Made by a program: the position numbers and the translations under genes. The notes beneath the pieces are model-generated. The model was given only the letters and a program-made list of their open reading frames with translations, was not told the origin of the DNA and did not search any database. From Terriglobia bacterium (lineage in GTDB: Bacteria; Acidobacteriota; Terriglobia; Acidiferrales; UBA7541), in the NCBI GenBank assembly GCA_020073705.1, contig JAIQES010000022.1, forward strand, positions 1 to 63,797: a stretch of 63,797 nucleotides of DNA, written 5' to 3'. Position 1 is the first letter of the stretch; each line of letters starts with the position of its first letter. Positions 1 through 8,747 of the stretch are shown here, piece after piece.

Positions 1-212
1 TTATTCTCGCCAAGAGCGGCATCATTAAAGATACCGATGTCATGGATAAGAACAGTCTGGTGGAAGTCCAGATGCCGAATCGTCATGGGTTCTATCCTGA
101 CCCTCCACAAGACAAGCCGGATGATAAGGACGGCACTTGGCTACCCCTTTGGGAGCACGCACCTGGGGCGAAACCTGGGGCGAAACCTGCGGCGAAACCT
201 GCGGCGAAATGA
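1..212 (+). CDS. SoxD-like cytochrome c, C-terminal part (5' truncated)
   Basis: The reading frame is open from base 3 and stops with TGA at 210-212, leaving about 69 C-terminal residues. The sequence aligns closely with the C-terminus of the cytochrome c encoded at 60290-60946 (shared stretches DVMDKN, VQMPNRHGFYPDPP, WLP). It is therefore the end of a second copy of that c-type cytochrome, which in the other copy follows a sulfite dehydrogenase gene. The extreme C-terminus is a low-complexity run of Gly/Ala-Lys-Pro repeats, longer than in the other copy. The heme motif is outside the window. The identification rests on the paralogue; the function (electron acceptor for a SoxC-like sulfite dehydrogenase) is inferred. 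Confidence 0.8.
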   Translation, partial: ILAKSGIIKDTDVMDKNSLVEVQMPNRHGFYPDPPQDKPDDKDGTWLPLWEHAPGAKPGAKPAAKPAAK

Positions 213-306
213 CAAGGCCTTCGCTGTTCGATAGGAAGGACGAAACCCTAGATCGCTGTTAAAAGCTTCCGAATCACTAATTCGGTTCGGTTGGGAAATT
301 AGCGCT
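3..306 (+). repeat. Left copy of an inverted duplication (soxD tail plus downstream DNA)
   Basis: This segment is repeated in reverse orientation at 60176-60475. The match covers the last 61-69 codons of the cytochrome gene and continues past the stop codon. Around 213-241 it is nearly identical, with weaker blocks near 258-276 and 294-306. Conservation beyond the stop indicates duplication of a DNA segment rather than just protein homology. The left end runs off the window. Confidence 0.8.
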
Positions 307-469
307 AATATCATCGCGCCAGAATCTGCGCGTGGCGTTTCACCTTCTCTTAACGCAGCCACATAGTCGGATAATACCACTCCTATAGATCAACACGGAG
401 TTGCGATACCCGGTTTGCGGGCACCACGTCCTTGATGCCTTTCAAGGGCGGGACTCTTGGTTTGATTTC

Positions 470-1105
470 CTATGCCCAAAGTCCCAGGCGGGAGAATTCA
501 GACAGGAGTTCGCCGGGCGAAGTGAAGTGGAACCCAGTCATGCCCAGACTGGCTGCGGCGGCGGCATTTTCTCTTATGTCATCGATGTACAGGGCTTCCT
601 CGGGGGAGGCGTCTACTTCGCGCAACGCGTGGTAATAGATCGTAGGAGCGGGCTTGCATGTTCCGACTCGGCAGGAATAGACGCGTGCAGGAAAATGGCG
701 GACAAATGGAAACGTGGCTTCGATGTGAGCAACGTGGATAGGGTCCGTGTTCGAAAGCAGGGCCAGGCGATATCTCGTTGCGAGGCGTTCAAACAGCGAT
801 TCCGGCAGAATCGTCACAGGATCGAGCACGCGGTTCCAACTCCCGCAGAATTCCTCGAAACTCAATGACAATTGAAATGTTGCGGAGAGATGCTTGTGCC
901 AATTCCTCGGTGTCATCCGGCCTTCCTGCCAATCGGCCCAATGTGGATCGCTCACGAGCGCCTTCCACACCTGGTCGGGAGAAAGGCCGGCATGTTTGCC
1001 GAATGTGCCAAACGAGCGAGCCAAATCGACGTGGATAATGACGCGGCCAATGTCGAATATGATCGCTCGGGGTGGTTCGTGAATTGGACCGCCAAGAATC
1101 GGCAC
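470..1105 (-). CDS. HAD-family hydrolase
   Basis: A 211-residue haloacid dehalogenase-like hydrolase. Visible motifs are the nucleophile motif I near the N-terminus (FDIGRV, with an Asp-x-Gly-x-Val pattern), motif II (LLSNTD), the motif III Lys in KPAPTIYY, and motif IV (YIDDIREN). The size and the EALYIDD and TGFHF patterns fit the epoxide hydrolase/dehalogenase-like subfamily; the substrate cannot be told. I chose the GTG at 1105: the open frame continues upstream to 1306, but that stretch lies inside the DedA gene and looks like a shadow. The GTG starts two bases after the DedA stop, so the two genes probably form one transcript. Confidence 0.85.
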   Translation of the reverse strand: MPILGGPIHEPPRAIIFDIGRVIIHVDLARSFGTFGKHAGLSPDQVWKALVSDPHWADWQEGRMTPRNWHKHLSATFQLSLSFEEFCGSWNRVLDPVTILPESLFERLATRYRLALLSNTDPIHVAHIEATFPFVRHFPARVYSCRVGTCKPAPTIYYHALREVDASPEEALYIDDIRENAAAAASLGMTGFHFTSPGELLSEFSRLGLWA

Positions 1106-1107
1106 GG

Positions 1108-1779
1108 CTATTCTTGCTCGGATTGGACGACGGGGACAGCGGGAGCAACTCTGGGCGCCCTGGAGGACCTCGCGCGCAGCACGCTGATGATCGCCGGAAG
1201 CAGCGAAAGGAGAATGACAGCGCCGATGACGTAATGGATACGCCCGCCAATGTTGGGGATGATTGAGCCCAGAAAATAGCCAGCCAGGATCATGCTCCCC
1301 ACCCACAGGATGCCGCCAGCCACATCAAATACGAAATAGCGCCCGTAGGGCATCCAGGCAGCGCCGGCCACCGGCGGACAGAATGTGCGAACGATGGGCA
1401 CGAAACGCGCGAGGATGACGGTCTTGCCGCCATATTTTTCATAGAACTGGTGCGCACGATCCAGATGCCGCCTTCGGAAGACCAGGGAATCCTTGCGGCG
1501 ATAAAGAGCCTGCCCTGCTTTCCGGCCGATCCAGTAGCCGATCTGATCCCCAACAATCGCGCACAGAGGAACAAGCGCGAGTAATTCCGCAAGGTGTAGG
1601 TGCCCGGTAGCGGCGAAGACGCCTGCGGTGACCAGCAGCGAATCACCGGGAAGAAAAAATCCGACGAAGAAGCCCGTCTCGATGAAGACGATCACGCATA
1701 CTAGCAGCGTGCCGCCCCACTCAATCAGGCCCTGGACGTTGAACAGGAAGTGAAAAAAATGCTCGAGCGATCCAATCAT
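1108..1779 (-). CDS. DedA/VTT-domain membrane protein
   Basis: A 223-residue integral membrane protein of the DedA (SNARE-associated) family, whose members are implicated in lipid-carrier flipping and membrane homeostasis. Diagnostic motifs are FLPGDSLL in the N-terminal re-entrant region and ARFVPIVRTFCPP in the middle, with hydrophobic segments around residues 20-60 and 140-200. The C-terminal tail is Arg/Pro-rich and probably cytoplasmic. The gene is followed almost without gap by the HAD hydrolase. Length is typical for the family. Confidence 0.9.
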   Translation of the reverse strand: MIGSLEHFFHFLFNVQGLIEWGGTLLVCVIVFIETGFFVGFFLPGDSLLVTAGVFAATGHLHLAELLALVPLCAIVGDQIGYWIGRKAGQALYRRKDSLVFRRRHLDRAHQFYEKYGGKTVILARFVPIVRTFCPPVAGAAWMPYGRYFVFDVAGGILWVGSMILAGYFLGSIIPNIGGRIHYVIGAVILLSLLPAIISVLRARSSRAPRVAPAVPVVQSEQE

Positions 1780-1930
1780 GAATAACTGTCACCGTGGCGA
1801 GCCGAGTCTCCCGACGGAGGCGCAAACAAGCTCCACCCTATACGATAACAGAAAAGCAACGGATCTTCGCTGGAGAGTTGCCACTCGAAAGCCAACATGA
1901 CAATGAACGCTCTCAGTTGGTGGGCAGTCA

Positions 1931-2848
1931 TCATGACACGAGACGATTTTCCACTTTGCCGAGTGTTTCTCCCGCACCCCGTTGTGGGGATCGCCGTGCG
2001 AGCAATTCGCGAACATACGGCAGTGCGAGGCGCATCGCCTCGGCGCCCGCGGCATGAGCTTCCTCAACGCGCGAGAAATCATCCCAGTCGATCTGCTGAA
2101 CTTCGGGTTCGAGAATCACGTCTGCTTGCCTGGTCCAAGAGGGGGTCATCTTCTTATTGTGCGAAGTCTGCGGATACCGACTGAACACTTGAACGACGTT
2201 GCTGGATGAAGACGCGCTGCTCCCGCTCAAGCCCACAGCCACCCCCAGCACGCAGCTCGCGTTCATCCGTGCAGCTACCAAGGTCGGCACGGGAGTCACG
2301 ATGCAGCCGTCAGCGAGCCTGCGGCCTTCGTGTTCCACCGGTTGGAATAGCCCCGGAAATGCGCAGGTGGCGCGAATGGCGACATCCAGGGGGCCTCTGG
2401 TGAAAATATGCGGCGCACAGGTGTCGAGATCGGTAGTGACAATCGCCGTCGGGATGGAAAGTTCCTCAACTCGGGTGGAATGGAACCATTCGCGAATGAA
2501 CTGGCCGATACGGTCGTTGTTGGCTATTTCCGGCCGCGACTTGCGAAAACGGATGAAGTCGCGAATCCGCACGCGACGCCCGAGTCTGCAGAGTTCGTGG
2601 ATGGGAATCCCGTCAGCATACGCAGCGCCGAGCAGGCTCCCAATACTGGTGCCGGCGATCGCGGCGATAGGAATCCGTTCCTGTTCAAGAATTTCGAGGA
2701 CACCCAAATGTGCGAACCCGCGGGAGAAGCCGCCGCTCAATGCGAGCGCGACGCCTGCTGTATTATTGGCACACGATTGCCCGCGGCGGTACAACGGATC
2801 GCCCGATTGATCCGCCGAGTTGGCCCCTGGCCCGCGCAGAACTGTCAT
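1931..2848 (-). CDS. Patatin-like phospholipase
   Basis: A 305-residue patatin-type acyl hydrolase (RssA-like). The glycine-rich oxyanion-hole segment (LSGGFSRGFAHLG) is at about residues 37-50, the nucleophile elbow is GTSIG, and the catalytic dyad Asp lies in ADGC. About 30 residues precede the domain and show no signal peptide. It likely cleaves acyl esters of membrane lipids. The C-terminal third (after about residue 215) is less typical and contains a Ser-rich stretch. It stands alone, separated by about 150 bp from the DedA gene on the same strand. Confidence 0.88.
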   Translation of the reverse strand: MTVLRGPGANSADQSGDPLYRRGQSCANNTAGVALALSGGFSRGFAHLGVLEILEQERIPIAAIAGTSIGSLLGAAYADGIPIHELCRLGRRVRIRDFIRFRKSRPEIANNDRIGQFIREWFHSTRVEELSIPTAIVTTDLDTCAPHIFTRGPLDVAIRATCAFPGLFQPVEHEGRRLADGCIVTPVPTLVAARMNASCVLGVAVGLSGSSASSSSNVVQVFSRYPQTSHNKKMTPSWTRQADVILEPEVQQIDWDDFSRVEEAHAAGAEAMRLALPYVRELLARRSPQRGAGETLGKVENRLVS

Positions 2849-3070
2849 AAATTCAGTCTGACTGCTTGATCGGGAGATAACAATAAAGCAGAAGAACTAG
2901 GCCTCAGTACTCGGGTACCACATATCAGGCTGGGAAAGATTGTGCCGCAACCGCCAACAGTACTTTTCTCCTATGGCTTTGAGGCTTCTGTACCATTGTG
3001 GAACACGAGCGCGGGATGAAAAATGACAAGTGTTCGGATGCAACTTAATCGACCTGAGGGGGTCATTACC

Positions 3071-3280
3071 ATGCCAAGCCCTTACACATCGTGGGTGGGC
3101 CAGGCAGTCGTCCTGCAAGTGGCGACTGGGGATTTGCGCGTGCCGCTACGTGGAGTCATTGTCGGCGAGTCGGAAGGCGCAGTTCGGTTTCGCATCGGAG
3201 ATGGCTGGGACATCGATATCTACAAGCCGATGATTCTGGCCGTGGAGCAAGACAATTGGGCCAGCATCATCATGAACTAG
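3071..3280 (+). CDS. Small conserved hypothetical protein (69 aa)
   Basis: A 69-residue protein beginning MPSPYTSWVGQ, containing a beta-rich stretch (VVLQVATGDLRVPLRG) and ending near AVEQDNW. I associate this family with Acidobacteriota; its function is unknown. Two in-frame starts exist, at 3023 and 3071. I prefer 3071 because a GAGGGGG ribosome-binding site sits about 10 bases upstream. The composition suggests a small soluble beta-barrel protein. It is followed after 9 bases by another small gene on the same strand, so the two are probably co-transcribed. Confidence 0.7.
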   Translation: MPSPYTSWVGQAVVLQVATGDLRVPLRGVIVGESEGAVRFRIGDGWDIDIYKPMILAVEQDNWASIIMN

Positions 3281-3289
3281 GCGTTATTA

Positions 3290-3490
3290 ATGATGAGCGA
3301 GCCAACTCGAAAAAATATTGACGAAGGCCGGGCGGCTGTTTTGCTTGGCTTGACCAGAGATCAATTGCGGCAGTTATGCGAAAATTCCGGCCTGGGGTGT
3401 GAGGAATCCGGCAAGACCTCCGGGCATCGGGTCTTTACATACGAGGAATTATACCGGCTTTGCCGCTTAGTAATGCAGTCTGCGGAATAG
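3290..3490 (+). CDS. Small MerR-like helix-turn-helix protein
   Basis: A 66-residue protein whose length matches a single winged helix-turn-helix of the MerR/excisionase type (GRAAVLLGLTRDQLRQL, then a wing GHRVFTYEELYRLCRLV). It contains three Cys residues. No effector domain is present, so it would be a minimal DNA-binding protein. It lies 9 bases after the 69-aa hypothetical gene and is followed by a strong hairpin at 3540-3578. Function is unknown beyond likely DNA binding. Confidence 0.65.
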   Translation: MMSEPTRKNIDEGRAAVLLGLTRDQLRQLCENSGLGCEESGKTSGHRVFTYEELYRLCRLVMQSAE

Positions 3491-3539
3491 CCAAATCTGA
3501 TATTGAATTTACTCCGGCCCCGCCTCTGTTTCAACCCCC

Positions 3540-3578
3540 AGGCCCCGGGTTTGCATCCCCCTGACGAACCCGGGGCCT
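3540..3578. terminator. Strong hairpin between convergent genes
   Basis: A perfect 12-bp inverted repeat (AGGCCCCGGGTT at 3540-3551 and its complement at 3567-3578) with a 15-nt loop lies between a plus-strand and a minus-strand gene. Only a weak T-rich tail follows. Its position suggests a bidirectional transcription terminator. Confidence 0.7.
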
Positions 3579-3696
3579 TCTCCTCCCAAGATGTAACCCT
3601 CCTGGAATTAGCCCTGTGCCCGCAGAAGCGTGGGGAATGACGACGAACATTTGCGTGATGCCCTCAGTGCTCTTTGCCACCAGGGGCGCATAACTC

Positions 3697-4884
3697 CTAG
3701 CGTGGCCAGCCCGGCGGAGCATCCAGATACGACGCATCAAGATCGCCTAACGAAATACAGCCGAGCAGCTTCATGGTCCGCTCCAAATCAGCGCGTAAGA
3801 TCGCCAGAGCTCTCGCGACACCCACTTCTCCAGCGGCGGCGAGTCCATAGGCATAAGCGCGCCCGACCAAAACTGCGCGCGCTCCCAGGCAAATTGCTTT
3901 AACGATGTCGCTGCCTCGACGCACGCCCCCGTCCATTAACACTTCGGCCCGGCCATCCACAGCCTTCACGACTTCCGGCAGCGCTCGCAACGTCGCTGAT
4001 ACGCCGTCAAGCTGGCGGCCACCGTGATTGGAGACAACGACGCCTGCCGCTCCTACATCAATGGCCCGGCGAGCGTCGTCACCCGTGAGGACGCCTTTGA
4101 CAACAATAGGGCCCGGCCACATGACGCGCAGCCACTGAAAATCCCGCCAAGTCACAACAGAATCTGCCAGCGCGGCGGCAACGTTGATCAGCGACATCGG
4201 CCCGTGGCCCGGAATGACAATATTGGGAAGCTTATGGATACCGCCGTCTAGTAAGAAGGCAGTCAGCCATTTTGGGTGAGCAAGAAATTGCGAAAGATGG
4301 GGAATCATGGCGCGTATGTCGCCGCTCATAAGTTCCCCAGTCCCGTTCCGGATGTCACGCTCGCGCATCCCTGCCGTGCCTGTATCGATGGTGACGAACA
4401 AGGCTGAGAAACCCGCGAGCCGAGCTCGTTCAATCGCAGCCTCAGCGGCCTCGCGTCCACCCACCAAATAGAGTTGATACCAGACCGGCCCCGATGAAGA
4501 TGCTTTGACGTCTTCCAGCTTGTGCCCGGAAATCGTCGAAAGAATGTACGCAGTCCCCGCACGGCCAGCTCCTCGAGCGGCGGCACGTTCGCCATCAGGA
4601 TGCATGAGGCGGCTGTAACCTACCGGGGCAAGGATGGCAGGGAAAGATAGTTCGGCGCCCAAAACTCTCGCGCGAAAATCACAATGCGGCACCGCAACCG
4701 CATTCCGCGGCCGGAAGGTCACGGTTTCGAACGCGCGGCAATTCTCCCGCAGTGTGACCTCGCCCTCGGCACCTCCGTCAAGATAGTCGAAGACCGCGGC
4801 CGGCAAACGACGGCGGGCCAAGCGCCGCAAGTCATCGATGTTAACGACATGGGGTGGTGCGACAGCTCGTGTTAGTCTAGACAT
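3697..4884 (-). CDS. FMN-dependent alpha-hydroxy acid dehydrogenase
   Basis: A 395-residue flavoenzyme of the LldD/glycolate oxidase/lactate monooxygenase family, which oxidises L-2-hydroxy acids using FMN. Visible features are the N-terminal FDYLDGGAE segment, the flavin-binding APVGYSRLMHPDGE region, YQLYLVGGRE, the catalytic HGGRQLDG motif with its active-site His, and the C-terminal phosphate-binding MDGGVRRGSD and LVGRAYAYGL. The open frame extends to 5070, but the ATG at 4884 has a GGGAG Shine-Dalgarno and starts where homologues start. Lactate or another hydroxy acid is the likely substrate. No transporter or regulator is adjacent. Confidence 0.9.
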   Translation of the reverse strand: MSRLTRAVAPPHVVNIDDLRRLARRRLPAAVFDYLDGGAEGEVTLRENCRAFETVTFRPRNAVAVPHCDFRARVLGAELSFPAILAPVGYSRLMHPDGERAAARGAGRAGTAYILSTISGHKLEDVKASSSGPVWYQLYLVGGREAAEAAIERARLAGFSALFVTIDTGTAGMRERDIRNGTGELMSGDIRAMIPHLSQFLAHPKWLTAFLLDGGIHKLPNIVIPGHGPMSLINVAAALADSVVTWRDFQWLRVMWPGPIVVKGVLTGDDARRAIDVGAAGVVVSNHGGRQLDGVSATLRALPEVVKAVDGRAEVLMDGGVRRGSDIVKAICLGARAVLVGRAYAYGLAAAGEVGVARALAILRADLERTMKLLGCISLGDLDASYLDAPPGWPR

Positions 4885-5106
4885 TTCACTCCCGGTCCGG
4901 CCAAGCGGCCGGACTCGATGGTACGTCGTCCATGTTGCTTTATCATGCTGGCACGCATTGTACTCTAGCGTCACCTCCGGAAAAATGAAACTCCAAACCC
5001 CCGCCTTTCTTGAGGCGGTGGCTTTTGTTTGCTGTTGCTCCCGTTCTTCACGCCAGTTACAATCCGTCACACAGACGGTCGGAAGCGGTCAACAAGGAGG
5101 TCTCCA

Positions 5107-6654
5107 ATGAGCAGCGATTTTGACATCGGTCAACGGCTGGGAGACTACGAAATACTCGGCGTGCTCGGTGCCGGAGGCATGGGCAAAGTCTATAAGGTGC
5201 GGAATGTGATCTCCGACCGCATCGAGGCCATGAAGGTTCTTCTGGCGAACCTCGCCGTCCAGAAGGAGTTGGCCGACCGTTTCCTTCGCGAAATCAAGCT
5301 CCTCGCCAGTCTCGATCATCCCAATATCGCCGCGCTTCGCACCGCACTCACACTCGATAACCAGCTTGTGATGATTATGGAGTACGTGGAGGGTGTGACG
5401 CTGGCGTCGCGCCTTCTGCAAGGAACGATTCCGCCCGCCGATGCCGTGAACTACACGGGCCAGGTGCTCGGCGCGTTGAGCTATGCGCATCGTTTGAACG
5501 TGATCCACCGCGACGTCAAGCCAGCCAACATGATGCTCACTCCCCAGGGTGTCGTGAAACTCATGGATTTCGGCATCGCTCGCCCGAACGACAAAGCCTC
5601 GATGACCGTCACCGGCACCACGCTCGGGTCGCTCAACTACATGTCGCCCGAGCAGGTGAAAGGCGAGCCGGTCGACGCGCGCTCCGACTTGTATTCGCTG
5701 GGCGTGTCGCTCTACGAGATGGTCACCGGAAAGCTTCCGTTCCGCGGCCCCAGCGACTATTCCCTGATGGCAGCGCACCTTCAGGAGCCGCCGCAGCCTC
5801 CCATCGCCTTGCGCCCCGATCTGCCCAAGGGGTTGAGCGACATCATTCTCATGGCCATGGCCAAAGAACCCAAGGATCGATTCCAGTCGGCGGAGGCTTG
5901 CCAGAATGCTTTGAAGAGCGTGCTGACGAGCCTCGGCATACCAGCCGCCATCCCCGTCCCTGCCGTTCGAGCCACAGGCGCGGCACTATCCTCAGCGGCG
6001 CCACCGCTTGCAGTTGCGAGCGTCGAATCGCGTCCGTCGGTCGCCGCCCCGCCGCCAAGCAGCCGCCGGGGCCTTTACATGGCACTGGGCGGCCTGATTG
6101 TCGTCGGCATTCTTGCCGCTGCGGCTTTCTATGTGCCGCGCAGGATCGGGACGCAAGCCAACACCAGTCCGGCCAACTCATCGTCATCCTCGCAGACCGT
6201 CACCGAGCCGGTCGTTGCACCTGCCCCTACTCCGTTGTCCGAGCCGGCTCTTTCACCAGCGCCGTCGCCCACTCCAGCCGCGACGTCGCAAGATAATTCC
6301 GCTGCTGCACAAGAGAAGCTTGCGGCCGCCAAGAAGGCGCAGGAAGAGGCCGACGCGAAAGCCGCTGAGGAAGCGAAGCAGAAGGCCGCCGAGCTTGCCG
6401 ATGCGGAGCGGCAATCCGACCAACTGGCCAGCCGCGCCGCTGCGATTTCGCAAAGCCTGGACAATTTGCAGCGTGCGCAAAGCGCCCAAGGATTTGGGCT
6501 GCGTGGAGATATCGTCCAATCCCAGGCTCGGATGCAGACGAGCTTGTCGAGGGCGCAAGCGGCGCTGGAGGAAAAGGACGGCGCCAAGGCCAAGCCATTC
6601 TTGGATGCGGCGGAGGTGGAAGCCTCCAAGCTCGAGAGGTTCCTGGGACGCTAG
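5107..6654 (+). CDS. Membrane serine/threonine protein kinase
   Basis: A 515-residue Hanks-type kinase. The kinase domain spans about residues 12-280: P-loop GAGGMGKV (21-28), catalytic Lys in MKVLL (about 43), HRDVKPAN (134-141), DFG (154-156) and the APE-equivalent MSPEQ. A Pro-rich linker is followed by one transmembrane helix at about residues 322-343, then an extracytoplasmic Pro/Thr-rich stretch and an Ala/Lys/Glu-rich coiled coil (about 400-470). There are no PASTA repeats. The start is set by a perfect AAGGAGG six bases upstream of ATG 5107. It is transcribed divergently from the hydroxyacid dehydrogenase. Confidence 0.92.
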   Translation: MSSDFDIGQRLGDYEILGVLGAGGMGKVYKVRNVISDRIEAMKVLLANLAVQKELADRFLREIKLLASLDHPNIAALRTALTLDNQLVMIMEYVEGVTLASRLLQGTIPPADAVNYTGQVLGALSYAHRLNVIHRDVKPANMMLTPQGVVKLMDFGIARPNDKASMTVTGTTLGSLNYMSPEQVKGEPVDARSDLYSLGVSLYEMVTGKLPFRGPSDYSLMAAHLQEPPQPPIALRPDLPKGLSDIILMAMAKEPKDRFQSAEACQNALKSVLTSLGIPAAIPVPAVRATGAALSSAAPPLAVASVESRPSVAAPPPSSRRGLYMALGGLIVVGILAAAAFYVPRRIGTQANTSPANSSSSSQTVTEPVVAPAPTPLSEPALSPAPSPTPAATSQDNSAAAQEKLAAAKKAQEEADAKAAEEAKQKAAELADAERQSDQLASRAAAISQSLDNLQRAQSAQGFGLRGDIVQSQARMQTSLSRAQAALEEKDGAKAKPFLDAAEVEASKLERFLGR

Positions 6655-6671
6655 CCTTATCATTGCGGCTT

Positions 6672-6819
6672 TAGCAGGCTGCGGAAAAACTCTTTGGGAT
6701 CCCCTCAGGGGTTGAAACCCCTGAGGGAAATGCAGGCTTTATGTCGCGGCTGATGGTTCGCTTGACCTCGCCACAAGAGCCGCGACCCGCACGGCTTCGA
6801 CCATTTTTCCGCAAGCTGC
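6672..6819. mobile_element. Putative 144-bp MITE with TA target duplication
   Basis: The intergenic DNA carries imperfect terminal inverted repeats: GCAGGCTGCGGAAAAA starting at 6674 and its counterpart ending at 6817, matching at about 15 of 18 positions. Each end is bounded by TA (6672-6673 and 6818-6819). Inside is a perfect 12-bp inverted repeat with a 2-nt loop (6702-6713 and 6716-6727). No coding capacity is seen. The structure fits a miniature element mobilised by an IS630/Tc1-mariner type transposase, none of which is in the window. Confidence 0.5.
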
Positions 6820-6938
6820 TAGGATTTCCGCGCGCGACGTGGAGCATACCTGGTTTTCGTTTGACACGATTCCCCCTTATGACGACACTAGGCAGCCGAT
6901 TCCTGTAATTTGACGACCTCTCTGTTACCGGAAGGTCT

Positions 6939-8747
6939 ATGACGCTGACGCTGCTCGACTGGGCCGTGATCACCGGGTACCTGCTGCTCATGCTCCTGCT
7001 CGGGCTTTATTTCCGGCGGCGATCGAGCCAGAGCACAGAGGACTATTTCGTATCGGGGCGACAGGTCACTTGGTGGCTGGCAGGAACGTCCATGGTCGCG
7101 ACGACGTTCGCGGCGGATACGCCGCTGGTGGTGACTGGCCTGGTTTACACGCAAGGCGTGGCGGGGAACTGGCTCTGGTGGAGTTTTCTTCCGTCGGGAA
7201 TGATGACCGTGTTCCTGTTTGCGCGGCTGTGGAGGCGGTCGGGGCTGCTCACCGATGTGCAGTTCGCTGAAATGCGCTATGCGGGGAAGCCCGCGGCATT
7301 TCTGCGCGGCTTTCGCGCGGTCTATCTCGGTCTATTGATGAACTGTCTCATTCTGGGTTGGGTGACCAAGGCCATGACGAGCATCGTGGGTTCGGCGCTC
7401 GGAAAGAGTGAAACCACAAGCCTTGCCATTTGCGTGTTGTTTTTGATTCCTTTCACGGGTTTTTATGTTTCGCTTGGCGGGCTCTGGGGTGTGTTGTGGA
7501 CTGACCTGTTTCAGTTCGTGCTGAAAATGGCCGTCGTCATTGCGGTCGCGTATTACGGTGTTGCCGCCGCCGGGGGAATGCCAGCAATGCTTGCGAAACT
7601 TGCGGCGATGCGGGCGGCGGCGGGCCCTGGGGCTTCTAACATCACCGGAATGTTTCCTGACTTTTCGCGCGGGCTCACGGCCGAGGCAATTTGGACGCTG
7701 CCGGTGCTGACCTTTTTGGTGCATCTGTGTGTGCAGTGGTGGGCGTTCTGGTATCCGGGTGCGGAACCGGGCGGCGGCGGATATATTGCGCAGCGGATTT
7801 TCAGCGCACGGGATGAGCGGCACGGCCTGCTTTCCGTATTGTGGTTCAACATAGCGCACTACGCCCTGCGTCCCTGGCCGTGGATCCTTACAGCGCTCGC
7901 GGCCGCCGCGCTATATCCCGGATTGGAGCATCCGGAATCGGGCTACATGCTCGTCGCGACCACATACATGCCACACGCGTTGCGCGGGATTTTGATGGCG
8001 GGATTCATGGCCGCATTCATGTCCACGATTGCAACGCAGCTCAATTGGGGCAGTTCGTACCTGGTGGAGGACTTCTACCGGCGGTTCATTCGGCGCGACG
8101 CTGGGGAAAAACATTACGTGAACGTTTCGCGGATCGCGACTCTGCTGCTGGTGGCTGCGTCGGCATATGTATCGGCCAAGCTGGCCACGATCAGCCAGGG
8201 TTGGGAAGTGGTGCTCGAGGTCGGCGCGGGGACCGGCGGCGTTTACCTACTCCGCTGGTACTGGTGGCGCATCAATGCATGGAGCGAAATTTCGGCGATG
8301 GCGACAGCCCTGGTCATGACGCTGGCGCTGCACAAGTGGCCCATTTTCGACGGCAGTGCGCCGGTGATCTTCGCGAAGACGACGCTCACGACCACGGCGG
8401 TAACAACGGCCGTCTGGGTTCTGGTAACACTGCTGACGCCCGCCGAGCCGGACGACGTTCTGCTTCGTTTCTACCGGAAAGTCCGGCCGCACGCGGCCGG
8501 ATGGCGTCACATCGCCGTGCTCACTCCGGAGTTGCCACAAACCCGCGACCTCGGCCGGAATCTGCTGGCGTGGGTGCTGGGCTGCGCGATGGTGTATGCG
8601 ACGCTGTTCGGCGTCGGTAAACTGTGCTTCGGTCAGGTCCGCACAGCAACCGTGCTGTTGGGATCGGCCGTTGTTTGCGCGGGGCTGCTCTACCGTGATA
8701 TATCACAGCGCGTAGGCGCTGGTTCCTCGGAAGGTGCGGATGCGTGA
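6939..8747 (+). CDS. Sodium:solute symporter family transporter
   Basis: A 602-residue polytopic membrane protein of the SSS family. The N-terminus shows the typical first helix, then RRRSSQSTEDYFVSGR and the discontinuous TM1 segment with AGTSMVATTFAADTP. About 13-15 hydrophobic segments follow. Members import sugars, amino acids, carboxylates or urea with sodium; the substrate is not evident. It is the first gene of a co-directional run; the next gene overlaps its end by 8 bases. A putative MITE lies about 120 bp upstream, where a promoter might be expected. Confidence 0.88.
   Translation: MTLTLLDWAVITGYLLLMLLLGLYFRRRSSQSTEDYFVSGRQVTWWLAGTSMVATTFAADTPLVVTGLVYTQGVAGNWLWWSFLPSGMMTVFLFARLWRRSGLLTDVQFAEMRYAGKPAAFLRGFRAVYLGLLMNCLILGWVTKAMTSIVGSALGKSETTSLAICVLFLIPFTGFYVSLGGLWGVLWTDLFQFVLKMAVVIAVAYYGVAAAGGMPAMLAKLAAMRAAAGPGASNITGMFPDFSRGLTAEAIWTLPVLTFLVHLCVQWWAFWYPGAEPGGGGYIAQRIFSARDERHGLLSVLWFNIAHYALRPWPWILTALAAAALYPGLEHPESGYMLVATTYMPHALRGILMAGFMAAFMSTIATQLNWGSSYLVEDFYRRFIRRDAGEKHYVNVSRIATLLLVAASAYVSAKLATISQGWEVVLEVGAGTGGVYLLRWYWWRINAWSEISAMATALVMTLALHKWPIFDGSAPVIFAKTTLTTTAVTTAVWVLVTLLTPAEPDDVLLRFYRKVRPHAAGWRHIAVLTPELPQTRDLGRNLLAWVLGCAMVYATLFGVGKLCFGQVRTATVLLGSAVVCAGLLYRDISQRVGAGSSEGADA

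Noticed and set aside
470-1306. Longer 278-aa version of the HAD hydrolase
   Set aside because: The extra N-terminus lies inside the DedA gene, is compositionally odd, and a GTG at 1105 restores the family N-terminus.
5089-5778. 229-codon open frame opposite the Ser/Thr kinase
   Set aside because: His/Arg-rich antisense frame in a GC-rich gene, no domain and no ribosome-binding site; a shadow of the kinase.
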